A stretch of DNA of 64,000 nt from Apteryx mantelli (lineage: Eukaryota > Chordata > Aves > Apterygiformes > Apterygidae): positions 2,740,001 through 2,804,000 of the forward strand of contig NC_089990.1 of NCBI RefSeq assembly GCF_036417845.1, read 5' to 3'. Made by a program: the position numbers and the translations under genes. Positions 1 through 13,216 of this stretch are shown piece after piece (position 1 is the first letter of the stretch; each line of letters begins with the position of its first letter). The notes under the pieces are model-generated. The model was not told the DNA's origin and made no database searches. It saw nothing but the letters and a program-made list of their open reading frames with translations.

Positions 1-3000
1 CCCTCCAGGTCAAGAAAAATTAACTGCCTTAGAGCTTGGAGGCATCCGTGTGGCGGTGCTCGGGCGTTTCGGGGCGAGCGCTGGTGCCCCGCGGCGCGCG
101 AGGTTGAGGTGGGTCACCAGCGTGGCCCCACGCGAGAGCAGAGCCCGGCTCTGCGCTGGCTACCCGCTGCCCCGGCCCCGCGTAGCACAGGCCGGCGAAA
201 GGGGTTTTCAAGACCCAGCTCTCTTAATTGCTCTGGCCGACGGTGCGGCTGGGGGAGGCGGAGGTAGGGGCTGCCGAGCCGCTGCGAAATATCCCTTCTC
301 CTTTGACTCTTCTACTGTAATTCTCGCTTTTATTCCGGCACAAAAATGACTCTATTCCCCAGTAACTACTCCGTTCTCAAAGCATGGTAATAATTTCTGT
401 AGCAAAGCAATTTTTTTTCCCCCCGGCTCGAAGCCTCGCAAAAGGAAGATATACTGCCGCCGTTGCAGAGGGATTGTCCTTGCGCGGCGGCGCGGCGGGT
501 GACCGTGTCTGTGCGTGTGTGCAATCCCCCGAACTCCCGCCAGCAGAAATGAATAGGCCTCGCAAACTGGCCTTGCTTAGCTGCAGAATTGCCCTTCCGC
601 CAGAACGCCCTGGGGTTAAAAGCCAAATACCGCAACTGGTAAGTCTCAACGTTTTTTTGGTCGTTTTAAATGAGAAAGCAGGCTGCGTTTGCACGGCCCG
701 AGGAGATGATCGAGTGCCCATGGGGCGTGTGTTTGTATACATCTAAGCATTCCTGACCTCATCCAGTTTGCAAATTATGATTTCCCTCCCACCAGGAATT
801 TTAAGCCGTACTTTGAAAAAATAATAAATGACAGATTCCCTTTTTTATTTGCTTCCCGAGCTTCGGGTACACTCCGCTGCCAGAGTTTCTGCGGAAACCG
901 AGAGGTCTATAAACATGCGGTCTTGGTCGGACGGAAGCAGGAATCGAGCGGCTTTCCCCCCGCGCTGGCAGGTGTTGTGGGACCGGAGCTGCCCGAGCCG
1001 AGAGGACCGGAGCCGCGGCCGCCAGTGCGACAGGCGAGCGTCTCCGCGCTGGCCCGGCTCTCCGACCCTGGCGCCAGCTGCTCCGAGCATAGCTCGGGCC
1101 CCGGTCAGGCAGAGGGGACAAGCAGCATCCGTCGTGTTTCTGCACGTCACCCAGGAATGCACGAGCCTCGGACCCGGCGCCGGAGACGACCCTCCGCCCT
1201 GGTGAGAGCGGCCCGGCCCGGTGCGGTGTGGTGCTTCCCGCGGGCGCTCACAGGTTTTTTCACCATCCATCGGCGGGGAGGTGGGAGCTGACACCAGCTG
1301 CGGACGAGTCCCTCAGTCTCCCCGTGGGCTCGCGCAGCGCCTCCAACGCCAGCCTGGAGACGAGGAGCAGTAATAATCCTCAGTGACTGCCGGCCATAAA
1401 GTTAAGGGTTTTTCCTTGACTACTCTCTTAATTACAGGGAATGAAGAACTTGAAATATCTTTTCACAGTCTTATGTTCACATTTCACTCTAGAAATCTCG
1501 CTTTATGGCAGCTTTGCACCCATTTCAACAGCCACGAAAATCATTTACTTCCAAGTGCTTCCTTCATGTAAAACTAAGGAAACCGGATTAAAAAAAAAAA
1601 AAGAGGTTCCGTAACGTTACAGAGGGCTCGAGAGCAGCCGAGGAGGAGAGCGGGGGACCTAGTGCAGGGCCGCTCTGCGCTGGCGCGTTGCGGAGGCGAT
1701 GCACAGCACCTGGCTAGCGGGTCACCAGCGCAGAATCCAGGCGATGCCTTCGCCTTCCCGCCGGCATTTCTTGGCCGTACTACCTTTTATTCCCTATTTT
1801 GCAGCCTGGGGTCATTTCCCAGACACCAAGCACTAGGTAACTTTCCTGTTCCCCGGGAGCACGGAAGCGCCTGGCGGAAACGCCCCGGGTTTCCCAGCCC
1901 TGCGGCAGGACGTCGCAAGCGGTTGCGGCGCCCCGCGGCTGGCGTCGCCTGCACTCCTCCGGGAGCGGGAGGGATTTTCCTCACCTCCACGTTTAATTAC
2001 GCGGGTCGGAAGCTGCGCGGACGTGCCGGCGCCCGACCCCTCCCCGCGCGCTCTGTGCCATCTGCCGCGGCCACGGCACCGCGCGGTGCTTTTCACGCGC
2101 CGCTGCCTCCGCTGGATGCGCGGCCCTCATGGGGCTCTTTCCCCCCCGCTTAGGTCTTTGGAAAGGAAATTAAAAAAAAAAAAAAGAAGCAGAAGAAAAA
2201 ACATGAATGGTGAAAAGTGCTGCGCGCTGCCCTTTTCCTTTTCACTTTTTAAGCCTTTTAGCGTACAGTTTTCCAGCAATTTGACGGAAAATTGCCCTGG
2301 AAGAAAGAAACAAAAATCTGTCTTATTTTTTGAGACAAAACCCCCCACGCCACACAGGCAGCTGCAGCGGGTTTCTCTCGCAGGCGGCTGATGTAATGGC
2401 TTTGTCAGCCAGCGCCGCGATGAATGCAAACCCGGACCCCAACGCCGGCCAAGCTTTTGATGAAACTCAGAAGGTTTCTGGTGCAAGCGACCGCAGAAAA
2501 GGAACTCAGGCCGGTGGTTTTGTCATGCAGATCCTGGTTTAAGCGAAGTGGAGATGAAAACGCTCTCCTGGGGTAGCCGGGGGAGCCGCCGGGCTGGCAG
2601 CAGAGAGGGGAAGCGCCGCGCGTCGCCTCCCGTTCTTGGCCCCCACTTCCCCCATCCTAAATAGGATAAAGCCGGACGGAGGGATGGTGCTGGGCAAAGG
2701 GGGCGGCAAGGAAATGCGGAGGGGAGGGCAGGTAGCGATGGCTCCCAACGAAGGGCGTCAACGGCTCCGGATGCGCCACCGTTGGCGTCTGTGTGCCCGG
2801 CTTGGGAACGGCTGGGTGACGTGAACGCCGCTGCTTTCCACCTGGAACGGTGCTGTGGAGTCGCTTTTATTTCAAAAACGTGACCTTCAACCACGCCGTT
2901 GGGGCAGGATGGTTAACGTGAAATGCTGAAATGTGCTTTTCTAAGGTTTTTTTTTTGCATATTTATTCATTTGCAATGGCGTGTTTATGAAAAAGCAGTG

Positions 3001-3700
3001 CCAGCCGCCCTGGGAACGCGGACTCGGCACCGCTGGCACCTCCGCCCGGGCCGGGCCGCGCCGGGGCTCCCCCGTCCCGCGAGCACCGGCATCCCGGACA
3101 CGTGGGAAAAAGGGAGCACGGCTGCAGGTGCTGGGGTGGCGCCGCTTGGACACGTTCCGGCCTCCAGAGATAAAGTCGCTCCCGTTGCACGGTGAGATGA
3201 ACGTCAAGGGGCTTCAAAGGGAAGAACTGCCGAAAACCGCAAAACGACCGAGAGGCGAGGCTTGGCTGCTCTGATCACTGAATTCGCTGATAGGAGCTGT
3301 AAATGTTACTGCAGTCGTTTGTAGCCGTCCCGGTCCGCGGAGGCGCACGGGGAGCCGAGCCCGAGCCCGTCCCGGGGCGGAGGAGCCCGCTGGCATGGCG
3401 GGGTTCGAACAGCTCGCCCGCGTTAGGGATTATTGAGGCAAAACCTGGTGGTTTTCACCACTAGGGTTTTTTTTCAATGCAGGGAATAACTTGCGCACGG
3501 GGGTGATAACGCGGCGTCATTTCTATAAAGGAGCTTTAAATTATGACTGAGGAGTCCTGGGGATAAAACGCCGCACGCTGCCAGCGACGGGTTGTGTAGC
3601 GCAGAGCATTAGAGGCCGGAGCGGTGCCATTCGCATCCCGGATGCCCGCGGGAGCGGAGCTGGCCATGCAAACCCTTGTCGGGGACTTCTTCACCGGCAC
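1..3700. promoter_or_regulatory. CpG-rich cluster at the left edge, no exon recognised
   Basis: The stretch is unusually rich in CpG and G+C compared with the AT-rich DNA that follows it. The densest patches are around 40-310, 880-1,330, 1,650-2,150, 2,560-2,830 and 3,000-3,420. CpG-island clusters of this kind normally mark promoters of housekeeping or developmental genes. I translated the longer frames mentally and recognised no protein; open frames on both strands overlap each other, as expected from GC-rich sequence. If the synteny is that of human Xq21.1, the next gene on this side should be BRWD3 with its 5' end facing right, so the cluster could belong to its promoter region, but no BRWD3 exon is visible. 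Boundaries are by eye. Confidence 0.5.
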
Positions 3701-6700
3701 CACAGCCCGATTTGCAAATACAGAGAACGACTTCCTTAAGGCACCGGCACGGGTATCCCAACACCTTTATAACGGTTGTTTCTCCATAATGTGGATAGCG
3801 TGGTTAGTGCTTCCCAAGTGCAGCAGCAGGTCAGACCCGCCACCCCTCGCTGCCGGCGGGATGCGATCTGTCCCGAAGCCGCTGCTCGGCTCGGAGCGAC
3901 GTGCCAAGATATAGTTATGAAAGAAAGATGGTTGTTTTGTTCCGGTTTTTCATAGCTAACAGTACGAAAACTCCCAGCGCTGCCTGGTCTGGGTTTCATT
4001 AGGCTGCTCTTGCAGGACCTTTTTCTCATGGTATTTCAGCACAGATCGTTTCCAGCCCATTTTACATAACACCCGGCTCTTCTTGGTGCAGGACTCGGCT
4101 CCCTTATCCCCACTAATTACAGCTCTGGATGCTCCGATACCAGACTGCGCATCTCCAATTACGTCGCTGAATGCCCAAACGCTTTTGTGTGCGTCTACTG
4201 TTAATTGTGGACCGGAAAATAGAGGCCACTTCTGGAGAAAATAGGACAAAGTGGGTTATACCCACTCCCTGATGCGGACCCAGGACTGACACCAAGGACA
4301 CGCACGGGGGTTTGGGGCATGCTGAGGACGTCCTCTCCCGCGAGCGCTACCTCCGGCAAAGGGCAGCTTCAGCCTCAACTGCCTACGGCAGCGGGAACCA
4401 CAACACTTCAGCTGGTTCTTCCAGAAAACTGTGTCCTGCTCACGGGTTGTCCGCTATGAAATGGGGACAATGACGCTCAGCTCCAAGGGCTCCCCGGGGA
4501 ATTTGTTGCTTAACGTTTATGCAATACTGGGGAGATGGAAGCTGCTGGGCTTTAGCACCAGGAGGAGCAGCGAGAGCCGTCGCTCATCCGCCCCTGCCGG
4601 CCCCTCCGGGAGAGCAGCCCCAGCAGCCGAGGCATCCCGGCTCTGCCCAAAGAGGCCTAAAGCTTCCTTATTTGGCACAGAATGGGACAGACACACAGTA
4701 AAAAGCAGAGGGCAGGTGTCCCAAATCTGCCCAAAAGTTGGCTGCCACATCAGGAACAGGATGGGGCAACCTGCGGTGACGAGGCGCCCGCCCTAAGGCC
4801 ACGTCCATGCTGCAGATGGGAAGTTTCTTTTATGCAAATTCCAGAAGATAACAGTGGGAAACACTAAATAAATATAAATCAGTAAGTGTTATAAGGGCTG
4901 TATTATAATGAATGACTTGATGGCTCTATAGCCAGAGCCGCAGCGATGGCAGAAGGCATGACATTACAGAAGTTGAATTTGCCATGTGAAGGTCTTCAGG
5001 GCAGGATCAAGTTTTCTTCCCTGACGTTGTCAATTCCAGCTGCTCATTCTCTGAAAAGTCCAAGAAAGAAATTAAAAAAAAAATCTATTTATGAGACACG
5101 GACCATATACAAGGTATTAGATTTCAATCTAAAAAGGCAGCTGAACCAGACTAACACGTTTGAAGCAGAAATGGTAGATACAGGATGATCTTACATGATG
5201 CTACCTAAATTTCAAGTTATAGCAAGCTGTAGATGCTGAGTTTAAAACCTCTGGAAGAAAAGGGCACCAGGAGGGCTTTGCTATCCTTTAATTTCGGTAT
5301 CACCCATGGGTGACAACAGCAACAGCGCACAGCCTGGGCAGACTTGCAAACTACAGTGGGAAGACCTTCTATGCATCTAATGCCAACAAAGGTACAGATT
5401 CTGCATCAAGTTTATTGTTTTAAATTATTTCTGGTAAGGACTATTCTGTTAGTGCAGCATTTCACATAAATTGGCCCATTTTTTCCGTGGTTGTTGTTAT
5501 GAATAATAAGCACTGCCATTTAGTGCCAAAGAGCTTCAAGCCGAGGCTGACCAAGCCGCGTTGTCAGCACCCACAGTTAACCTCATACTCATGGGGTCCT
5601 CTCTGATTATCAAGTTATGTTTGCAATGCAGTTATAAAAGAATATTCAGACATGAACACCACCTAGAGGCAAGACCACTAAATGAAGCTACAAAGATTTA
5701 TAGTCAAGATGGGCCAAAAAGGGGTTAGAAATATTTCCTTAGCCCCAACAGAGTGAGCATGTGAGCTGAGTATCTAGACCACCTTTCTCCAAACCAATGG
5801 TGGTCCCCATCTTACCTTCAGCTAATGCAACATCAGCCAAAGGCAAAACTTAGTAAAGTGGACAGCCTAGCAGTATATATTTAGGGAAAGAGTTCTGCAA
5901 AGGGCACAAGAATATGGTGTCCTTTTCCTCCTGTACATCCTTCCTTGCATGAAGAGAAGCGAAGAAGAGCCCATGATTCAACTCCGGTTGAGTCTCAGGG
6001 TCCTGGGTACCGGAGGAAACCCTCTCGCAGGCTGCGTTGGCAAAGGCAGGGCTGAGGGGCGTGGGCAGTCGCTGCAGTTCTCTACCTGGCCTGAAGGTGC
6101 CTGCTGGGCTACTGAGAAATCAAGGCAAGTAGCAGAGGATTCAGTAAGACCTTGCCCTACAGCTAGCCAGTCCATGGCTGGTTTGGTTACATCCACACTG
6201 AAGTTACTGCTGTGCAGCTATCGCCGCTGACGGTCAGAGAAACGTGCAGCATTTGAAGTTTCCAATTTTTTCTCTGCTCTTTGGTGACATAAGCGTGGAC
6301 AGGCTGGGTCAAACCAATGTCCGTGTAACCCAGTCTCCTGTTTCCTCCAGCTACGAATGGCAGTAGACTAGAGAAAGGCAGGAGACCAGAGCTGGCGTGT
6401 GTCTCCAGATGCTCTCCCAGCCTCCAGCAGTTTGCGACTTTGGCACTTCCTGCACTGGGAGAAGCGTCTCTGTACGCAGTAGCCCAAAGGAGCTGCCTTC
6501 CAAGAAGTTGTCTGATCACTTATTAAGCCATTACAATTTTGGGGATCTGTTTAGGCAATGAGTTCTCCAGCATAATTACACATTGTGTGAAAGACGTTCG
6601 TTCTGCATCTGCCGCTTGGTGGTTTCACTTGGTACCTCTTTGTTTGCTTTGTCTTCCCGTACAAGAGCCACCGGCCCCTATTCACGTTCTCCTTGCCGCT

Positions 6701-6774
6701 GCATGAGGCTGTGCATCTCCCTCCTCCCCTTCCCCCTTGTCACTCGATTCTTTTCAAGACAAAAGGGTCATTTA
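3701..6774. other. Intergenic DNA, no gene seen
   Basis: The sequence changes from moderately GC-rich to AT-rich with scattered stops in all frames. I see no splice-flanked coding segment, RNA gene or clear repeat. It lies downstream (3' side) of the HMGN gene. Confidence 0.4.
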
Positions 6775-6850
6775 TTTAATTGCTGCTGGTATTATGTGCT
6801 AAAACCCTCCCCTTTAAGAGTTAATTACACTTGTTAATTGTTTTAATTAC
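6775..6850. promoter_or_regulatory. Cluster of TTAATT homeodomain-type sites
   Basis: Four TTAATT cores occur within 76 bp, at about 6775, 6821, 6834 and 6843; two extend to TTAATTAC and two to TTAATTG. Homeodomain proteins of many classes bind TAATTA/TAATTG, and clustering is typical of developmental enhancers. AT-rich sequence gives such cores by chance, so this is only a candidate. Confidence 0.25.
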
Positions 6851-9319
6851 TCCTAGGGTAACGGTCCAGGTATAGATGAGGACCCCAGCGGGCTACATAC
6901 TCTGTAAAGGCAGAGCAGAAAAGGCAGCGTCTGCTCCCCAGCGCTAGCGTTCGCGCAGCTCGCCGCCTAACCAGGCTCGAGCAGCAGGGGTGGTGAAACC
7001 GGAGCAGGGGGGGCCTGGCCCAGATTTGCACATTTCTGTTGGCAGCACGGAAAGATGGATGGGAGGGAGCCTCCGGGGAAGGCAGCTCTCGCAGGATTTC
7101 CCGGCGACGGGCCTTCGGAGGCGCGGAGAGGCTCAGCTCTGCTTTCTCCGGCTAGCAAAGACGCCGCTTTCCGTGCAAAAGGGAAGCGAGCCTTGACTGC
7201 GGAGTGCGGCCAGCACCTCCGTGAAGATCGATAAGGTTGTCCTCAGGAAGAAATCAGTTCAAGCAAACGTTCAGCCCTGGCTGGAAAGACATGGCTTAGT
7301 CCTAGGATTAGCCAGGACCTACTCCTAACTATAACACGTCCTGTGCCGAGGGGAACAGCAGCCCTCATATTAGTAAAGCCAGAAGAGTCATTTGTCTAAA
7401 GAGGCTGGTGTGGTCTCGCAGAGGAGCCTCTGCCAAACCTTGTAGTAAGGGTGAAACCTGATCGTTGTTGCAGCCTAAACCTTCGCTGCCACCTCTTTCA
7501 TCTTACCGGGGGGAAACAAACAGAAGAGATCAGGAAGCTTTGTGGCCGAGAAGTTTCACATCTGGTTTTAGCTCCAAGGTATGTGCTTCCACCCCCTCCC
7601 CGCACTGTTAACCCTAAACAAACAAAAAGCCCAGTGACTTTCTGGAGCTCGGTGCTTGGACAACCTACAAGCAGCTTTCATCCAGCATCCCAGGCGGGTG
7701 CTAACCTTCATCCCTAATGAGCGCCACGCACCTCCCCTCACTGGAAGCAGATGTTCTGAAGGATCAGATAAAAAGTCCTGCCCTCAGGATAGGCAGGAGG
7801 TACCTGCATCGAGCAGCCTGGATACCCGGACACTGGGAGGAAGAGGCGCTTTGTGCCTGCACTTGGGATGTGTCTCAAACCTGGGGGCGATTCTGAGGCT
7901 TCTTTGGGAATTTTCCCCTGGACATGCGCTGCCTGAGCATGTGCCCCTCGCCGTGGCGGTGCGGTCGTTGCGTCTGTCCTAGAGGAAGTTCAGCCTCAGC
8001 TCTGCTTCGGGAGAGCATCACCGAGGAGCAAGCAAAGCGCTGCTCTCCCGGGGAGGACAGCCATCATGGCCATCATCTGCTCTACCTGGTGGAGGCCAAG
8101 GTTGAGAAGTATTTCAAGTCCAGCTCTTGGTGCCCACCACCACAGTGAGGTGCAGGGATGGCACACATGACAGACACCATTTCACCTGAGTCATTAAAGC
8201 CAATAGGCAAATGCAAGTGCTAACAGGATGCCAACAAGACCAAAACCGGCCTGTCACCAAGGCAAGGAGCCAAGCTAAGCTCTGAGAAAAAAGCAGGGAC
8301 TCCAATCTTGGTCTGCCACGGGCAGGAAGGACGAGCTGGCTGACGGGTAACACTTCCTTGCCCTGTGCGCATTTGGCTCCAGCGATCCTGAGGACTAAAG
8401 GGCACCGGCCGAGCAGGGGCTGCTGCGCAAGGAAGCCCTCTCCTGTGCACCGGGGCAGGTGCCTCAAGAGCATCCATGAAAGCAGCTGCTCAGAGAAGCC
8501 CTCAGCATCGGCAGCCGGGCGCTCACCCACCCAGCGCCGTTTCCGTTCTCCAGCAGCAGCCGCCGGAGCCAAACCCTCCTTCCTGCTCCTGAGGAGCATC
8601 ATGTAAGACATGTCACCGTTTCCAGTGAGATGAACCTGGTTTAAATCTCGCCTTACCGCTCTATTTTTAGGCTTCAATACTGCATTTTTGTCTGGGTTAT
8701 TTATGCTGCCCCCCCCCCTTCTTTAAGAACGTCTGGAAACGTTTAAGATGTGTTAGAAGTGCCTTTGAGAGCTTTACGGTGTCAGTTTGATTTCTTCTCC
8801 TTTAGAAACAGAGCTTTCTAATTTGTGATTTTACTCTTTTTGTGTCACATAAACATTTACTTCATTTCACTTATTTCAGGTGTTGCCTGCATCTTAAGTT
8901 CACTCTAACGCATTTAGACATCACTCATGCATTTCCGTGGGACCCGTTTCAAGCAATTCCTTCATTTGCATCAAACATGGAAGGCGGCGGCAGCGTTTCA
9001 ACGCTGCACGATCCTTCCCCGTGGGCCCCCAGCTGTCCTCTCCCACCGCATGGGCAGAGGTGCCTGGAGAGGGGCCGGCGGAGGGTGCGGGAGCAGCACC
9101 CTGCCCCTCTCCTGCCTCCTTCTTTGAGATGGCGCAAGCCCGGCTGCCACCTACTCTCGCCATGAAGAGCAGGGGACCGCGGCAAAACAAACCCCAGGGA
9201 CGCTGCCACCTGCCTTCGCGCTCTCTTGCAACCAGCTCCCCTCTCCGCAGGGCGCTGGGGCAGCCTCTGGCCAGACGCCACGTCAACGTTGTTCTCTCCA
9301 ACTGAGAGCGGATCCTCAG
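6851..9319. other. Intergenic DNA with moderately GC-rich patches
   Basis: Patches near 6.95-7.2, 8.3-8.6 and 9.0-9.3 kb are GC-rich and yield overlapping open frames on both strands. The longest, about 187 codons on minus ending near 8.11 kb, has no ATG at its 5' end and no recognisable domain. I do not support any gene here. Confidence 0.35.
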
Positions 9320-9399
9320 CGGTCCTGTCGCGGTGGCCCAAGGGCTGTTCTCAGCTCTCCGGTCCCATCACGGTGGCCTGAGAGGTGTTCTCTGCTCTC
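9320..9399. repeat. 40-bp tandem duplication, two copies
   Basis: Positions 9320-9359 and 9360-9399 are two diverged copies of a 40-bp unit. Both begin CGGTCC, share CGGTGGCC in the middle and end in a TGTTCT...CTCTC-like block. No coding role is apparent. Confidence 0.6.
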
Positions 9400-12300
9400 T
9401 GGGTCCATCCCTGGGATCAGGTTTCAAGCAGGAGCTCCCAGGCCAGCGGTGGGTGAGGAACGGCACCGCTGGGGCAACCAGAAAGAAGAGCCATCGGTTT
9501 CTAGCCAGGGGATTCAATTTTCTTTCTGCTTCTTTTCTTTTTCTCATTTTAACAGGTTATTTACCCTCTTTTTTATCACAAGGACCTCATTGTGGATGTC
9601 ATTTTCTGCTTGTTTGTGGCAGCCTTGACGTTTCTCTCCTGTTATTCCCTTCGTACTGCTCCAACACGTTGCCCTGATGGACACCAGGAAGCAGGGAAAG
9701 GCCCTTCCTCTCGCTTTCAACCCCCCACTTTCCAGGATGCTGAGGAGTGTTTTTCTAGGCCATTCATTTTTCTGACAAAGCAATAAGGCAAACACTTTTC
9801 CAAGTTCTGGTGAAGCCGCTGCAAGAACATGCCATTCCCGTTATTGCAAGGAACGGGAAATCTCAATACTTTCGCAGAAACTCCATAGGCATCCTGAAGC
9901 AAACGCAACCCCACGCTGCACGAGGAGACTACAGCAGAAGTTAGGTCATGAATCTCATTAATGTACCAAACCTGGCAAGATGTGCCATGTACGCTGGCAC
10001 TGTCTTAACACTGAGGTCTCCTTTGCATGTGAGATTTAATGATTTGCAGGTTTCCTGTTTAACAGGTAACAGCGTCAGGAGTACTCACAGCCTGCTGGTT
10101 GAGCAGCAAGCAAGGTTTGTCGGATAGTACCTCAAACTGCAATATCTAAAACATTATGGGCAGCTGCCCTGCCTGTTTGCAGTGGGTTTCAATCTAAAAT
10201 GCAAGTCCACAGCTCTACACACATCCCGTCCAGTAACTCACGAGCTGTACTGGTATTTTACCATTGCAAGTTGTTGCCAACCTCACTTTAAATCTATTCC
10301 CCTAGCTAAAAAGTGTTGCACCACTTCAGGACCATCACTGTCTTCAGACTCATGAATACATTCATAAGGTTTTTAATTGCTGTTACTGATAACCAAACTC
10401 CCGCAGTCAATTTCTTCTAGCAAATCTATGAAACTTCCAAAATCGGCATCGAAATAGGCAAACGTACAGTTTTGGTGCCTGGAGCACTGCTGAGCAGGCT
10501 GCCGAGGCTCTCCGTGAAGGCAGGGTTTCTTCGTGTCCTCCAAATGAACCTGAACACCAGCTACACCCAACTGACCAGCCAGTGGAAGACTTTTCTCCCT
10601 TTGAAAGCTCCCACTTGCGATTAACCATAAATTAACCAAAGCCTGTGAGCTGAAGCGGAGTTAGCTTTTGATTTAGTGTCCAGACACCAGGCCCCACAGC
10701 CGAGGAGGATTTGGTAGGAAGAAAGTAATATCTATTTAGTTGTGCAACTCACCCAATGCGCAGAAAAGTTCTGAATATGAGCAGGTAGGTTTGTCTGAAA
10801 AGTTCTCCATTTTCTGTGCTTATTTGAAACAGGAATCTCATTGTAACAATAGTTAAAGAATTAAGAACAACTCTCACACTGGCACTAAAAGAGGAAAAAA
10901 TGAACAAAACCAACCACTCAATTAAATGTTTCTGTATAACAATCTGAATACTAAAATGGGGAAACATGACCTGACATACAGAATGACTTCAATTGGGGTA
11001 TGACAGGCTGATTATACCTTGGCATATGGACGAGCCCTTTGCTAGGAAGAAAATATCGGTCATATTCATAGTGTCTGCTATTATTTAAATTACAATGTTT
11101 GAAACACTAAGTGACTGGAGGCCACAAGTGAAGAGAAATGGTTCAATGTTACCAAGGTTTGGAGAGCGAGCTCACCTTCCTTGCTGAACTAGATTTGCTA
11201 TTTTAAAGCCCTTTTAGAGAAACCTTTGTGTGTGTGTGGGGGGGGGGATATTGCATGTATAAAACATTTTATTCCAGTATGCCTTTTCTCCTTGAACCAG
11301 CATAGGCCCACTGGTATTTCTTACCACCTTCAAGCGGCATTCGGTCAGACCTCACGACTGATTGCATGATGTGTCCAAAGCACACCGCTGTGCTTGTTAG
11401 TGATCTTTTATCATTCAAAAGCAGGCTAAATTCAGTAAAGAATTTTTATGTGTAAAAATTTCAGGATGACATCTGAAGTACCCCTAGATCCTCTCCAGAC
11501 TGGGAGTGTTGAGAAGCTCCTTGGTTTTACTGTTATCCTGTATTTTTCAGACACTGACCTATGCATGGCATAGGAGATAATCCTAAGGGAGAAGAGAGAC
11601 AACAAAACACATGTACCTTAGCCCAGCCGCCCTACAATACTATTTTATCACATTTCCAGCAAAAAGCTACAGAAAGATGCGTGCGACATATTATTAAAAA
11701 TCCTAGTACCACAGCAACCACATACACTGACAAGAAGTAGCAACATTCAGCTTCCCGTTCAGCTTCTCGCACATCACCAGCTCTCAGCTCCACGGGATGT
11801 AAAACACCCCCGTTTCCATCAGACGGGGATTCTAGCTACGTCTCTCCACCAATTCTCACTCCAGGAGAGAAACGATAAGAGTATGCCTGAAAGTCACCGT
11901 GTCTAGGTGGTGTTGGATTAAGGGAATACACTGCAAAGGAAAAGGCCCCTAAATGCTCTCTCACCTTCTCTGCTGAGCAAGATCTAGCTCAGTTAACCCC
12001 GATGATTTTATACAGCAGCTCTACAGAATGAAAGGCACAGCAGGAATAAAAATCCCCAGTGCTTTAGGTCTTGAAGATTAAATCCACATTAAACATCATG
12101 TAGCAGCCAGTGCCCTGGGGTACTGATCCTGGAGCACACATTTAATACGCTCAGCGTAAGACACTGCACTGAGACAGAGTGAGATTTGGGGTTTGAGATA
12201 AAATATGCAAGCTCTGGGTATTTCACATTTCTGGGTTGTGAAACAGTCTTATGCAAAAGATAAAGTTTCTGCATTGCAGACATTTTTCTTGCTATTAAAT

Positions 12301-13189
12301 ATGTGATGTATTTGGTCATCAATGTGAAGAGACTTTATATAAAAGGAGGTTTTAAGAGGAAGATTTGAAGTGTCCTTGATAAAGTTACATGGAATAGCTG
12401 TAGTACCAAAATAAGATTAGGTAAAAAGCACTATTAAAACTCCACTTAAATACTGTCTAACTGTCATTTCCCAAAATAATGAAGCTGTCACTAATTGGGA
12501 AGCTCACTGCATTAACGTAAAGCACTTCTGTACGTCTACTTGCATCATGCTAGGGGAAGCTGAATGAGTCCAAGAAATCATTTTATAAGTAACACATTTT
12601 TAAATAAGAAAACTATAAACTAGTTATGGAAATTATGGAAGTGTGCACTTGAACCATGAGCATTCCCCCAGCGTACCAGGAAACTAGTTTACACTATTAA
12701 GAGTTTGATGTAAGCATGATAGTCTCTAAGCTTCTGTGAGGTGGCTTGTGCAGTATTTCTAAGAGGAAACCCCCGAGTCACATTCAATTAATAGGCGCAT
12801 AAAAGAAAACTAGACTATACCGTCTATAATTTATAATAACATCTATAATGCTTAAGACATATTTGACAATACCAAGTAGCTCACTTCTACTTGAGTAAGT
12901 AACACAGTTTTCAAGCTAAGCTTTTGCCTGAAAACACTGGCTGCAGTTCCCAGCTGGTGCAGGTTAGCACGTTTCCCCTGAAGTCAATCTATTGCCATTC
13001 CATCTGCAGAGAAGCTAGCCGTAAAGTCCCATTTGTTTACACACCTGAAGAAAGCAGAGGCATTTAGCATGGTACGGGCTCAAAGCTTTCTAGCTGCACT
13101 GGTTCTCCCAACCAGAAGGCCTCTACTACTCTGCAGGAATTTGACTGCTTTCCAGCAGTACATGTTTGCAGCACAAGCAACAAACCACA
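9400..13189. other. AT-rich intergenic DNA 3' of HMGN
   Basis: No coding exon or RNA gene was recognised. A short TG run followed by a G run lies at about 11,229-11,247. This is the flank beyond the HMGN polyadenylation site, so readthrough or longer 3' ends are possible but not visible. Confidence 0.35.
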
Positions 13190-13216
13190 ATCAGCTTTTG
13201 AGGAGTCTTTTTTATT
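13171..13216 (-). terminator. HMGN polyadenylation signal and GU-rich downstream element
   Basis: On the minus strand AATAAA (plus TTTATT at 13211-13216) is followed by a GT-rich stretch (13171-13190), the usual arrangement of a cleavage and polyadenylation site. Cleavage would fall near 13,195-13,200. Three overlapping AATAAA copies upstream (plus TTTATT at 13314-13327) could act as alternative earlier signals. Confidence 0.65.

Noticed and set aside
3397-3407. GGTTCGAAC, a perfect pol III B-box core, considered as a tRNA gene
   Set aside because: The flanking bases do not form a T-stem and there is no A box at the right distance upstream.
8114-8677. 187-codon minus-strand frame
   Set aside because: The upstream end is a TTG codon, the product has no recognisable domain, and the sequence is a GC-rich patch with other open frames.
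1-13189. Search for BRWD3 exons, expected from Xq21.1 synteny
   Set aside because: No segment on either strand encodes its recognisable N-terminus or WD/bromodomain motifs.
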